A stretch of DNA of 64,000 nt from JBJYKD01 sp049310025 (GTDB taxonomy: Bacteria > Bacillota > Thermosediminibacteria > Thermosediminibacterales > Tepidanaerobacteraceae), in NCBI RefSeq assembly GCF_049310025.1, contig NZ_JBJYKD010000002.1, forward strand, positions 62,001-126,000. The letters are read 5' to 3'. Numbering within the stretch: the first letter of the stretch is position 1; every line of letters starts with the position of its first letter. Under the pieces are notes generated by a model. That model had not been told where the DNA came from and searched no databases. It worked only from the letters and a program-made list of their open reading frames with translations. This document shows positions 1 to 8,137 of the stretch, one piece after another. The translations under genes were made by a program, and so were the position numbers.

Positions 1-380
1 TTTGTGACATCAGGTTGGTTTAACAGGTCTTCCACTTCTCCTACCGTTAACACGCGGGGCAATCTCTTTTCCAATTTGGGGGTATCCAGATTAATGGTTG
101 GGTCTTCTTTAATGCGCCTTTCCCGGACTAAAAAGTGGTAAAAGGATTTAATGGCAGCGCAGGCCCTCGATATGCTGCTGCTCGCCTTCCCTTTTTTTTG
201 CATCAAGAGCAAATACGAAACTATAACGGTCCTGGTCGTGTGGTTTATGTCATTTATTTTTTGCAGCTTTAAAAAATTTATGTAACTTCTTAAATCCCTC
301 CTGTAGGCGTCTATGGTATTCCTTGACAGCCCTCTCTCCACCGACAAAAAGTCCAGGAATTCCAAAACCAGGTCCTCCAT
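1..380 (-). CDS. xerD: Tyrosine recombinase XerD-type, N-terminal part (gene cut by left edge)
   Basis: Site-specific tyrosine recombinase of the XerC/XerD type, which resolves chromosome dimers at dif. Only about the first 126 residues are present; the gene runs off the left edge. The visible part is the N-terminal SAM-like core-binding domain, starting MEDLVLEFLDFLSVERGLS and containing NTIDAYRRDL, typical of Xer proteins. The catalytic R-H-R-Y domain is outside the window. The ATG at 380 follows the ribosome site GGGAGG. It lies downstream of spoIIM on the same strand, behind that gene's terminator. XerC cannot be excluded without the C-terminal half. Confidence 0.85.
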   Translation of the reverse strand, partial: MEDLVLEFLDFLSVERGLSRNTIDAYRRDLRSYINFLKLQKINDINHTTRTVIVSYLLLMQKKGKASSSISRACAAIKSFYHFLVRERRIKEDPTINLDTPKLEKRLPRVLTVGEVEDLLNQPDVT

Positions 381-442
381 AAAATATCCTCCCGTTTCCG
401 GTCTTAATAAAATATTCCATAAAGGATTCCCCAATTCCTTCT

Positions 443-480
443 TAAAAGAAAAAGCTCCCAAAATAATTTGTCTTGGAAGC
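443..480 (-). terminator. Rho-independent terminator after spoIIM
   Basis: On the minus strand, GCTTCCAA and TTGGGAGC form an 8-bp stem (one G-U pair) around a loop of about 11 bases, followed by TTTTTCTTTT. It begins about 13 bases after the spoIIM stop codon and would separate spoIIM from xerD. Confidence 0.7.
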
Positions 481-492
481 GCTGTAAATCTT

Positions 493-1119
493 TTACACAT
501 ACTGGGTTAACATTTTTATAAAAAGCGGGGAAACGTAGCCTTCAATCAAGCCCGCCAGGACCAGCATAATGCTGAAAGTCAAATTGAACAGCATATAACC
601 CATTAAAAGCTGCGTATAGTTTTCCGACGGTAGTTTCCTGCGGTTCTTTAACACCGTAATGGAAAAGGTAATACCGGCTACGCCCATCGATAAAATCGCC
701 GGGATTATGATTATATTTTGCGGTAATATGGACAAAAGCGAAAAAATTATTCCCTTTATTCCCAGTTCGCCTATGAAAAACCCTACCGTAAATCCAAGTA
801 CAAACCCGCGAAAAAAAATTAAGGCCAGGATTAGCGGTAAACCTATTACCGTTAGGCCCAGAACGCACAGTGCCAGAGCCGTCTTCAGGTTATTGGACAT
901 AGATATATAAAATATCGTGGAAGAATCCACGTCTATATTTTTTATGTTGGCGAAAAATCCGTTGATAAAATCCAGAAGATCTTTCATCTGGTTTTCGGAC
1001 ATCATGTTTACCTCAACGCTTCCAAAGACAATGCCGGATATAAATACGGCGGAGAGCAATGCGTATAATCCTATATTTTTTTTAAAATAATCCGTTAAAA
1101 GCCTGGGGAAATAATTCAA
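493..1119 (-). CDS. spoIIM: Stage II sporulation protein M
   Basis: Polytopic membrane protein that, with SpoIID and SpoIIP, drives septal peptidoglycan degradation and engulfment of the forespore. The sequence has the SpoIIM family pattern: a short cytoplasmic start, a first membrane segment (IGLYALLSAVFISGIVFGS), a soluble loop, then four hydrophobic segments. I place the start at TTG 1119, because GGGAGGGG lies 6 bases before it. An ATG at 1140 is in frame but has no ribosome site and falls where the likely sigma-E transcript would begin. Length with the TTG start is 208 residues, normal for the family. It is followed by a terminator, so it looks monocistronic. Confidence 0.93.
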   Translation of the reverse strand: MNYFPRLLTDYFKKNIGLYALLSAVFISGIVFGSVEVNMMSENQMKDLLDFINGFFANIKNIDVDSSTIFYISMSNNLKTALALCVLGLTVIGLPLILALIFFRGFVLGFTVGFFIGELGIKGIIFSLLSILPQNIIIIPAILSMGVAGITFSITVLKNRRKLPSENYTQLLMGYMLFNLTFSIMLVLAGLIEGYVSPLFIKMLTQYV

Positions 1120-1150
1120 AAGGATCCCCTCCCGTCCCATTTCATAAAAA

Positions 1151-1179
1151 TATTTATGCCGGAAGAGAGGGGAATATGC
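1151..1179 (-). promoter_or_regulatory. Candidate sigma-E promoter of spoIIM
   Basis: Minus strand: GCATATT (1173-1179), 14-bp spacer, CATAAATA (1151-1158). The -35 matches the sigma-E consensus KHATATT fully and the -10 matches CATACAMT in about five positions. SpoIIM is sigma-E controlled in Bacillus, which fits. The implied transcript start supports the TTG start at 1119. Confidence 0.5.
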
Positions 1180-1255
1180 TAAATTAATATCTTCCCGTAA
1201 AAACCTCCGCCGACCGATTTGAGCTTCAACTCGCCCTGCCTGCCCTCCATTTTTG

Positions 1256-1795
1256 TTAAGCCCCTTCTATGAAACGGTAAGCCAGCAGGAGTCCCACTAT
1301 GGTTTTTGCGTCCCTGATTTGGCCAGTATAAACTTTTTCAATGGCCTCTTCAAACGGAACTTCTTCCATCTGGATGTACTCATCTTCGTCGGCTTCTTTG
1401 GGTTTACTCTCAAGATCCCGTGCCAGGAACAGATGCATTATTTCGCTGGAGAACCCGGGAGATGTATAAAAATCGGTTAAATGCCGCAGATCCCGGGCAA
1501 AAAAACCGGTTTCTTCCATCAATTCCCTCTGGGCGCATTCCTCTTTATCTTCGCCTTTTTCCAGCTTTCCAGCGGGAATTTCAAGGAGGACGCTCTCCAC
1601 GGGCTTTCTAAACTGCCTTACCATCAACACTTCTTTTTTTTCGTTCATAGCCACCACCGCCACTGCGCCAGGATGGTCTACAATTTCCCTGGTAGAGGTT
1701 TTGCCGTCGGGAAGCCTCACTTCCTCGATCCGCAAGTTCAATATCCTGCCTGAAAAAACGGTCTTGGAGTTTAACGTGGTTTCAAAATACTCCAT
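1256..1795 (-). CDS. nudF: ADP-ribose pyrophosphatase, Nudix hydrolase
   Basis: Cytosolic Nudix enzyme that hydrolyses ADP-ribose to AMP and ribose 5-phosphate. The Nudix box is complete: G-x5-E-x7-RELMEE-x-G, in the stretch GKLEKGEDKEECAQRELMEE. The upstream EIVDHPGAVAVVAM strand and the C-terminal DAKTIVGLLLAY helix are typical of the NudF/YqkG subgroup. ATG 1795 (MEYFETTLNS) is chosen because GGGAG precedes it by 8 bases; an upstream in-frame ATG at 1882 would add 29 unconserved residues and overlap the divergent small gene at 1872. The length of 179 residues is normal. NudF next to spoIIM is common in Clostridia. Confidence 0.92.
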   Translation of the reverse strand: MEYFETTLNSKTVFSGRILNLRIEEVRLPDGKTSTREIVDHPGAVAVVAMNEKKEVLMVRQFRKPVESVLLEIPAGKLEKGEDKEECAQRELMEETGFFARDLRHLTDFYTSPGFSSEIMHLFLARDLESKPKEADEDEYIQMEEVPFEEAIEKVYTGQIRDAKTIVGLLLAYRFIEGA

Positions 1796-1810
1796 TTTCT
1801 CATCTCCCAA

Positions 1811-1841
1811 TTGTAATAAATTTTTATGGGGCACATATAAT
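1811..1841 (+). promoter_or_regulatory. Possible promoter for the small plus-strand gene
   Basis: TTGTAA (1811-1816), a 19-bp spacer and a perfect TATAAT (1836-1841), ending about 30 bases before the ATG at 1872. The spacer is long, so the -35 assignment is weak. Confidence 0.35.
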
Positions 1842-1871
1842 ATTTTAGGACAAGTCAGGGGGGTGGTAAAG

Positions 1872-2000
1872 ATGGAATACATAATTTTTAAAAACGGATT
1901 TTACCTGGTGGGCAAATTTCAAGACATACTCAGATTTTTGAGGGAGAAAGCCAGATTTTACAAGACGGTCAAGGATATGATAAGGTCGGAGCTGAACTGA
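1872..2000 (+). CDS. Small conserved-looking protein, 42 residues
   Basis: A 42-residue plus-strand reading frame starting MEYIIFKNGFYLVGKF and ending DMIRSELN. It is rich in aromatic and basic residues and looks like one or two amphipathic helices. No family is recognised with confidence. In its favour: a G-rich ribosome site (GGGGGGTGG) just before the ATG, a TATAAT about 30 bases upstream, and a position in an otherwise empty gap, divergent from nudF and convergent with the steB-like gene, whose stop is 14 bases away. It is the only plus-strand gene in the first 58 kb, which makes it odd. Function unknown. Confidence 0.5.
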   Translation: MEYIIFKNGFYLVGKFQDILRFLREKARFYKTVKDMIRSELN

Positions 2001-2014
2001 ACCTTTCGCATATT

Positions 2015-2746
2015 TTACATGGTTTTATCTAACAAAAACGCCATTAGTCTGTACTTGCCCATGATGGTGTCTATATCGTCGATGTATATAAAATTTTTCT
2101 GTTCCCTTATTTTTGCGGGGGTTGAACTCGACTTCTGAACCAATGCCACCGCTTTATTGAGTTGGAGTAACCTGTCAGCCATTGCCTCTATGGTCGGGTG
2201 GTCCACGTCCCTCACTATGATAAAAAAGTCAGCCGGCTCCCGGGGTATGCCCTCGAATTCGGGGGCTGCAGCGCCCTGAAAAGAATTAAATTGCTTCATG
2301 TCTTCCGAATCTAAAACCCCGGCTATTTCTTTATTTAAATTTTCACTTACAATATCGGGACTTACTGCGGTTATATAACAAACCTGGGCTCCCGTCTTTT
2401 GTAAATAATTCACAATATCTTCAGAGTCCTTTTGAGCAACCGGTTCCACGATCGCTACCTTTTTCCCCGCCAGTCTGTCTTTGAAGAACATCTCAAAAAA
2501 TTCTTCCAGAAACTTGTAATCATTTTCTCTGATTTTTTTTATTTTTTCAAGCTCGCGCTCTCTCGTTCTATTTTCATTCTTAAGCTGATGAAAATCCTGC
2601 TCGAGTTTATCGATGGTCCTTTTTTGCTGTTCCACCAGGACTTTATCGCTGTTTGCCGTAAAACCTACGGCGATGCCTATCCCCAGCGATAGAAAAACCG
2701 CCGTCAGCAAAATCGCAAAATGTTTAAGGTTGTACACGGAAATCAC
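2015..2746 (-). CDS. MctB/SteB-like membrane-anchored coiled-coil protein
   Basis: A single N-terminal membrane segment (about residues 8-28, FAILLTAVFLSLGIGIAVGF), then a long charged coiled coil (about 35-75), then an alpha/beta domain with GKKVAIVEPVAQ. This is the layout of the family annotated as 'copper transporter' (MctB, PF11382), whose actinobacterial member SteB pairs with SteA in cell separation. The name is misleading: no metal-binding motif is visible and transport is not supported. It lies 7 bases downstream of the steA-like gene and is surely co-transcribed with it. I infer a role in division or envelope remodelling, perhaps during sporulation given the locus. Confidence 0.75.
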   Translation of the reverse strand: MISVYNLKHFAILLTAVFLSLGIGIAVGFTANSDKVLVEQQKRTIDKLEQDFHQLKNENRTRERELEKIKKIRENDYKFLEEFFEMFFKDRLAGKKVAIVEPVAQKDSEDIVNYLQKTGAQVCYITAVSPDIVSENLNKEIAGVLDSEDMKQFNSFQGAAAPEFEGIPREPADFFIIVRDVDHPTIEAMADRLLQLNKAVALVQKSSSTPAKIREQKNFIYIDDIDTIMGKYRLMAFLLDKTM

Positions 2747-2753
2747 CTCCGGC

Positions 2754-3875
2754 CTATAACATTCCCAGCATTGACCTTACCTGAAGCAGCATCAATCTCA
2801 GGAGATGTTGAAATACCGGGGAGGTGGTGCCCAGGACCAGCAGGGGGAAAAATGCCGCAAAGCAGACTGCGGCTAAGTATTTGATCTTTAAGTTACTTCT
2901 GTAGAGCTTATTTACTCCCTTCGCGTCAATCAAAATATGTCCCACTTTTAACCGAACCAGAAATGTGGACGCCATGCCATGCCTCCCTTTTTCCAAAAAG
3001 TCGATTATATTTGTGTGAGTGCCCACCGCCACAATCAGGTCGGCCTTTTTTTCGTAAGCTAATAGCAGCGCCGCATCTTCGCTGGTTCCCGGCATGGCAA
3101 AGATGTGAGGAGTTAAACCCTTGTTTTGAAGTCGTTCAAGACCCGGCGCTCTGCCGTCCATATAAGCATGTATCACCAGCTCGGCCCCGCACAAAAGACC
3201 TCTATCGCTTATGCTATCCATATCCCCCACAATCACGTCGGGTTTTAAGCCGAATTCCAGTAGCGCATCGGCTCCACCGTCCACCCCTATTAAAATCGGT
3301 TTCATGTCTTCAATATAAGAAGCCAGAGCCAAAAGGTCTTTTTTATAATCCTTACCTCTAACTACAACCAAAACCTGCCTGCCCTCTATTCTGGTTTTGA
3401 GATCCGGGACCGGGAAACTTTCGGATAAAATGTTTTTCTCCATGCGTATAAATTTCATGGTGTTCCTGACGAATTTTTCCAGTTGAATACTATAATTCTC
3501 CTTTGACTCATTCATTTTCAAATCGATGAATTTTTTATCGATCAGCTGCCCCTTACAAAACAATTTTTTATTGACAAATATTGAAGCGTCGTCTCCTATT
3601 TCTATAAGATCTCCTTCCTTAATGCCGCGGAATCCTCCTTCCACATCGACTATAGGAATGCCGTAATCACATAAAATTTTCGGTCCGTAGTTTAAAAAGG
3701 TTCCGCTGATAGACGGTTCAAAGTTTACAACCGCTTTAACCTTATTTTTTATCATTTCTTCGGCCGCCAGTTCATCGATGTCTTTATGGTTGATTACCGC
3801 AACTTGACCCGGCTTAATTCTCTTCAAAAGATTTTTTGTCTTTCTGTCCACGACAGCACGTCCGGCAGCAATCAT
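2754..3875 (-). CDS. steA: SteA-like cytokinetic ring protein (thiamin pyrophosphokinase-like fold)
   Basis: A 373-residue protein related to SteA, described in corynebacteria as a cytokinetic-ring-associated protein. The N-terminal half starts MIAAGRAVVDRKTKNLLKRI. The middle carries a TPK-like nucleotide-binding core with GVDGGADALLEFGLKPDVIVGDMDS split over a conserved GGAD...GDMDS pair. The C-terminus has one hydrophobic segment (YLAAVCFAAFFPLLVLG), probably the membrane anchor. Its stop lies 7 bases before the steB-like start, as in other genomes carrying the pair. Whether it binds or hydrolyses a nucleotide is unknown. Location between nudF and spo0A is a regular clostridial arrangement. 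Confidence 0.8.
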   Translation of the reverse strand: MIAAGRAVVDRKTKNLLKRIKPGQVAVINHKDIDELAAEEMIKNKVKAVVNFEPSISGTFLNYGPKILCDYGIPIVDVEGGFRGIKEGDLIEIGDDASIFVNKKLFCKGQLIDKKFIDLKMNESKENYSIQLEKFVRNTMKFIRMEKNILSESFPVPDLKTRIEGRQVLVVVRGKDYKKDLLALASYIEDMKPILIGVDGGADALLEFGLKPDVIVGDMDSISDRGLLCGAELVIHAYMDGRAPGLERLQNKGLTPHIFAMPGTSEDAALLLAYEKKADLIVAVGTHTNIIDFLEKGRHGMASTFLVRLKVGHILIDAKGVNKLYRSNLKIKYLAAVCFAAFFPLLVLGTTSPVFQHLLRLMLLQVRSMLGML

Positions 3876-3966
3876 ATAAACACCTCTAAGAGGTTACTAA
3901 AATTATTATTCCATTTGAGCCTTTAAAAATACAAACGAAAAAAATTATAATATTTATTCAATAAAT

Positions 3967-4004
3967 AAACACCTCTCTTTCGTAACAACGAACAAGAGGT
4001 GTTT
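3967..4004 (-). terminator. Hairpin terminator after spo0A
   Basis: AAACACCTCT and AGAGGTGTTT flank the sequence, with a partly paired inner part (CTTGTTCG against CGAAAGAG). It lies 85 bases beyond the spo0A stop. The run of T after the stem is poor, so it may be a weak or bidirectional terminator. Confidence 0.5.
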
Positions 4005-4088
4005 GGCTGAAAAATTTACAAATGCCGGTTGGAAAACGCCATTTTTAAAACGGCCGACGCATATTGTTAAAACCCCTGATAAATCCGG

Positions 4089-4871
4089 CTAACAGACTTT
4101 CCTTTCCATTCTCAATTTGTCCGAAATCATGGCAATAAATTCGGAATTGGTGGGCTTGCCTTTATCCTTCGGGATGGTATAACCGAACAGATTATTTATG
4201 GTCTCAATACACCCCCTATTCCAGGCCACCTCTATGGCATGCCTGATCGCCCTTTCAACCCTGCTGGGCGTGGTGTTGTACTTGTTCGCTATGGTTGGAT
4301 AAAGAACTTTCGTAACGGCCGAAAGCAATTCCACATTATTGATGACCATATATATGGCCTCTCTCAAGTAAAAATAACCCTTTATGTGAGCTGGAACGCC
4401 TATTTCATGGATGATATTTGTAATCTCAATTTCCAGGTTATTCTTCTTTTCTGCGGGGGCTGCAGGCATTTTATGTTTTTTGACAACGGTATTCCCGTCG
4501 GCCAGTTCGCGCACACGGTCTATAAGTATGTTTAAATCAAAGGGCTTTACAATATAGTATTCGGCTCCAAGGCTGATAGCCTTTTGCGTAATCTTGTCCT
4601 GACCCACAGCCGAAAGAACTACAATTTTCGGCTTTTTGGGATTACTGGCTAATTTTTCTATAACCCCCAGACCGTCGAGATTGGGCATAATGAGATCCAG
4701 TATCAACACCTGCGGAGACAGCTCCTCAACTTTTTCCAGGACTTCCAACCCGTCATAAGCCATTCCAATCACTTCCATATCGGCCTCGTTCTGAAAGAAC
4801 TCACACAGCATGTCACAAAATTCTTTGTTGTCATCGGCTATTAATATTTTGATTTTTTTTGAACCGTTCAT
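4089..4871 (-). CDS. spo0A: Sporulation master response regulator Spo0A
   Basis: DNA-binding response regulator that commits the cell to sporulation after phosphorylation. Residues 1-125 are the receiver: acidic pair D13/D14 ([10 protein letters not shown]), phospho-acceptor D59 ([13 protein letters not shown]), S87 and K109 (YYIVKPFD). The C-terminal Spo0A domain (about 150-260) contains the recognition helix region [18 protein letters not shown], nearly invariant in spore formers. The length of 260 residues is normal. It follows spoIVB on the same strand, the order conserved in spore-forming Firmicutes, with its own promoter carrying an 0A box, so autoregulation is likely. Confidence 0.98.
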   Translation of the reverse strand: MNGSKKIKILIADDNKEFCDMLCEFFQNEADMEVIGMAYDGLEVLEKVEELSPQVLILDLIMPNLDGLGVIEKLASNPKKPKIVVLSAVGQDKITQKAISLGAEYYIVKPFDLNILIDRVRELADGNTVVKKHKMPAAPAEKKNNLEIEITNIIHEIGVPAHIKGYFYLREAIYMVINNVELLSAVTKVLYPTIANKYNTTPSRVERAIRHAIEVAWNRGCIETINNLFGYTIPKDKGKPTNSEFIAMISDKLRMERKVC

Positions 4872-4913
4872 AAAAGACCCCCCTACATTTTTGTTAAATT
4901 TTAATATTTTTTA

Positions 4914-4941
4914 TATTCGACAAACAATGGAATAATCCTCC
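4914..4941 (-). promoter_or_regulatory. Sigma-H-like promoter with overlapping 0A box, upstream of spo0A
   Basis: Minus strand: GGAGGATTA (4933-4941), 11-bp spacer, GTCGAATA (4914-4921). This matches the sigma-H pattern RNAGGAWWW-N11-12-RNNGAAWW at every defined base. The -10 is overlapped by TTTGTCGAA (4916-4924), a perfect core of the Spo0A-binding box. The site lies about 45 bases before the spo0A ATG. Confidence 0.65.
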
Positions 4942-4960
4942 TATAATACCAAAAAATGTT

Positions 4961-6286
4961 TCAAAAATTAACTAAAACCTGATGTTCCGAGTTGAGTTTT
5001 GATATTTCCTCCAGCATCCATTCGGCAAAGACTCCGTATCCCCTTGTGGGGTCGTTGACAAACACATGCGTTACGGCCCCAACCATGTAGCCGTTCTGGA
5101 TGATGGGACTGCCGCTCATGCCCTGAATAATGCCCCCGGTCTTTGCTATGAGTTCCGGGTCGGTAATTTTTATTATCATTCCCTTGCTGCTGGGATACGA
5201 TTGCTTCATAATTTTTTGTATTTCTATGTCGTATTCCTCGATTTTTTCTCCTTCCACCACCGTCAACATTTTCGCACTGCCTTCGCGGACCTGTGAAATA
5301 GGAGCTATCGCCATCATCGGGTAACGGGGGTTTTGAATGGGTTTATACACCTTTCCAAATATACCAAATGAAGTATTGGCCAAAATATTGCCCAGGATTC
5401 TTTCTTCGTGGACAAATACACCTCTCTTTTCTCCCGGCTGGTTTTTTCGACCCGGCGTTATTGAGATTACTTTAGCCCGTATAATTTCACCTTCACCCAC
5501 TTCAATGGCCCTGCCCGTATCGGCATCGGATATTATATGGCCCAGCGCACCGTAAAACCCCGTGCCGGGGTCGTAAAAAGTTAACGTCCCTACTCCTGCC
5601 GCGATATCTCTAACCCACAGACCCAACTGGTAAACACCCGTATTACTTTTGACAGCACTGAGTTTGGTTTCAAAGACGCTGTCGTTTCTCTTGACGGAAA
5701 GGGTTACAACCCTGTCGCCATCTTCGTTGACCACTTTGGACATATCTTCTGCCTGAAATATTTTTTTATTATTTACCATATATATTACATCGCCGACTTG
5801 AATACCGGCTTCCTGGGCAGGGTAATGTCTTTGTCCATTTTGGTCTATTACCGACGCCAGGCCGACGACTATTACCCCGTTGGGCCTGAGTTTCACTCCG
5901 ACGGAATGTCCGCCGGGAACCACCCTTATTTCGGGCAATACGTGTACCTGCATTTTTTTAACGGGTATAATTCCCAAAAACCTGAATTCCAGGTTGTAGG
6001 TCCCGGTTTTGGAAGAATGCAATATCAGCGGATTTTTCAGGTTAACGGTAAGTCTTTTTTCAGGAGAAAAGCCGTTTATCGTCAAATATCCTTTTTGTCT
6101 GCATGATAGATTAAAGGTCAAAGGCACATTTAGCTCAATTCTCTGTTCCCTGCCCTCCAAAATTCGAATCTCAGCGGGAAAGTCATAAAAACTGTAAAAA
6201 TCAAGGGCAAATGCCGCAATTATTATTCCCAGAGCTATTAAGATGCCCAGGGTTTTTTTGGCTCTCATATTTTGCAAGATGTTCAC
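4961..6286 (-). CDS. spoIVB: SpoIVB serine peptidase with PDZ domain
   Basis: Forespore-secreted S55 peptidase that triggers pro-sigma-K processing by cleaving SpoIVFA and is needed for spore development. There is an N-terminal membrane segment (TLGILIALGIIIAAFALDF), a PDZ domain (about residues 140-205, ending near VKRNDSVFETKL) and the S55 peptidase domain. The catalytic serine is in GMSGSP near residue 391 and a likely catalytic histidine is in ALGHIISDADTG. Length 441 is usual. GGGAGTGA precedes the ATG by 2-3 bases. It is followed by spo0A after 89 bases. Confidence 0.96.
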   Translation of the reverse strand: MNILQNMRAKKTLGILIALGIIIAAFALDFYSFYDFPAEIRILEGREQRIELNVPLTFNLSCRQKGYLTINGFSPEKRLTVNLKNPLILHSSKTGTYNLEFRFLGIIPVKKMQVHVLPEIRVVPGGHSVGVKLRPNGVIVVGLASVIDQNGQRHYPAQEAGIQVGDVIYMVNNKKIFQAEDMSKVVNEDGDRVVTLSVKRNDSVFETKLSAVKSNTGVYQLGLWVRDIAAGVGTLTFYDPGTGFYGALGHIISDADTGRAIEVGEGEIIRAKVISITPGRKNQPGEKRGVFVHEERILGNILANTSFGIFGKVYKPIQNPRYPMMAIAPISQVREGSAKMLTVVEGEKIEEYDIEIQKIMKQSYPSSKGMIIKITDPELIAKTGGIIQGMSGSPIIQNGYMVGAVTHVFVNDPTRGYGVFAEWMLEEISKLNSEHQVLVNF

Positions 6287-6373
6287 TCCCTGTTCTTAAT
6301 AAAAAATGGGGTCTGAAAAATAAGATAACCTTTCTGTATGTTTTTATACCGCTGAGGGTAAAGCAAATTTTAC

Positions 6374-6401
6374 AAAAAAAAATAAGCCATAATAGGCTTA
6401 T
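6374..6401 (-). terminator. Terminator overlapping the recN stop codon
   Basis: Minus strand TAAGCC-TATTAT-GGCTTA followed by TTTTTTTTT. The TAA that begins the stem is the recN stop codon itself. A clean rho-independent terminator separating recN from spoIVB. Confidence 0.85.
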
Positions 6402-8125
6402 CGAGCGTTTTTTATATTGTCGGCCAACTTTAGCATTTCCCTGGCGTGAGCCAGCGTGTTGCCGGTTATTTCGGCTCCACCCAGCATTCGAGCCAGTTCG
6501 TTTACCCTGTCTTGACCCCTGATTTCCGAAACTCTGGTATATGTTTTTCCTCCCAGAGTTTCCTTTTTTATTAAAAAATGAGCGTCTCCAAGGCTGGCAA
6601 TTTGCGGGGAGTGGGTTACGCATAATACCTGATGACTTTTTGCTATCCTTGACAGCTTCTCCCCCACAATCTGAGCTGTCCTTCCACCGATGCCCGCATC
6701 AATTTCGTCAAATATAAGGCAGGGTATATTGTCGACTTTCGCCATTATATTTTTTAACGCCAGCATTATCCGGGATGCTTCGCCGCCCGAAACAATTTTT
6801 GCCAGTGGCTTTAGCGGTTCTCCGGGGTTTGTGGATATTAAAAATTCCACCCGGTCAAACCCGTCTCTTGTTATTTTATATCTCCTGCCGTTTACTTCTA
6901 ACCCCGAATCGTCTTCTTCCCACTTAAAGTTAACTGCAAATTGAATTCCCTTCATGCCCAGATCCTGTAATTCTTTAGAAATATCGCGTTCCAACCTGGC
7001 AGCTGTCTTTTTTCTTGAATTATGCAGGGCTAGAGCCTTCTCAACAAGAGATTTGTTGGTAATTTTTAACTCTTCCTCCAATTCTGCGATTTCGTCATCG
7101 ATATTTAAAACATCATCCAGTCTTGCCGCAGCTTCTTCCTTATACTTCAACAACTCCTCAATGCTCATGTTGTACTTTGCCTTTAGCCTGTCCAGCAATT
7201 CCAGTCTTGATTGTATCTCGTTTAACATTTCCGGGTCAAATTCCACGGATTCCTTGTAATTTCTGATGGCCGACGCTGCGTCCTGGAGCTCGTAAAGCAT
7301 GTTTCTTAAAGTCTCGGAAAGAGAGTCTGCGGGTTTAAAATATTTTTTTATTTCTTCCAGATGGCTTATTATTTTGCCCAGATTATCTATAATCGAAGGG
7401 GCTTCATCCCCAACATATAATAAGGAATATGCGAGCTCCAGTGCCGCAAAAATCTTCCCGGCGTTTTCCAGCACCCGCCTTTTTTCTTCCAGTTCCTCAT
7501 CTTCACCGGGTGTTAAACGGGCTTTTTCTATTTCGTCTATTTCATATTTTAATATATCTTTATGTCGGCGGAGTTCCTCGCGTTTTTTAACCAGGTCCTC
7601 TACTCTTCCAGCAAAGGTTCGTGACAGTTCATAAATCCGGGTTACATCCTCTTTTGCCGTTAAAACCTCTTCTCCGCCCAGCAGATCAAGAAGTTTCATG
7701 TGAGTCTCGCTTTCCAGCAGCGATTGATGCTGGTGCTGGCCGTGAATGTCAATTAAATATCTCCCCAGTTTTTTAAGGACCGAAACCGGTACACTTCTGC
7801 CGTTGGCCCTGCAATAGTTCCGGCCCTGTTCGGTTATTTCCCTGGTTATGATAATTAAGCCGTCTTCCGCCTCGATTCCATACTCTTTAAGCAAATCCCC
7901 CAAGGCTTCGCCGTCGCAATCAAAAACGGCTTCCACCACGGCACTTTGCTTTCCGGTTCTGATGTATTCGCTGGAGGCCCTTTCCCCGATTATCATATTC
8001 ACGGCATCTATTATTATTGATTTGCCGGCCCCCGTTTCTCCGGTTAAAATATTCAACCCGCCCTTAAAATCGATCTCCAGGTCATCTATCAAAGCGAAAT
8101 CTTTGATATGGAGTTTAAGGAGCAT
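6398..8125 (-). CDS. recN: DNA repair protein RecN
   Basis: SMC-like ATPase that gathers at double-strand breaks and promotes recombinational repair in the cytosol. Walker A GETGAGKS is at about residues 30-37. A long coiled coil fills roughly residues 150-370. The ABC signature SGGEASR and Walker B IFDEIDAGIGG are in the C-terminal third. Length 575 is normal. The ATG follows AAGGAGG. It lies 12 bases after argR, and the order argR-recN-spoIVB-spo0A is conserved in Firmicutes. No LexA-type operator is visible in the short gap before it, so it probably depends on the argR-side promoter. Confidence 0.97.
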   Translation of the reverse strand: MLLKLHIKDFALIDDLEIDFKGGLNILTGETGAGKSIIIDAVNMIIGERASSEYIRTGKQSAVVEAVFDCDGEALGDLLKEYGIEAEDGLIIITREITEQGRNYCRANGRSVPVSVLKKLGRYLIDIHGQHQHQSLLESETHMKLLDLLGGEEVLTAKEDVTRIYELSRTFAGRVEDLVKKREELRRHKDILKYEIDEIEKARLTPGEDEELEEKRRVLENAGKIFAALELAYSLLYVGDEAPSIIDNLGKIISHLEEIKKYFKPADSLSETLRNMLYELQDAASAIRNYKESVEFDPEMLNEIQSRLELLDRLKAKYNMSIEELLKYKEEAAARLDDVLNIDDEIAELEEELKITNKSLVEKALALHNSRKKTAARLERDISKELQDLGMKGIQFAVNFKWEEDDSGLEVNGRRYKITRDGFDRVEFLISTNPGEPLKPLAKIVSGGEASRIMLALKNIMAKVDNIPCLIFDEIDAGIGGRTAQIVGEKLSRIAKSHQVLCVTHSPQIASLGDAHFLIKKETLGGKTYTRVSEIRGQDRVNELARMLGGAEITGNTLAHAREMLKLADNIKNAR

Positions 8126-8137
8126 GGAGCCGCCTCC

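Noticed and set aside
1179..1250. 23-codon minus-strand ORF (MEGRQGELKLKSVGGG...) between nudF and spoIIM
   Set aside because: No ribosome site at the ATG and its stop lies in the spoIIM promoter; too short to support without comparison.
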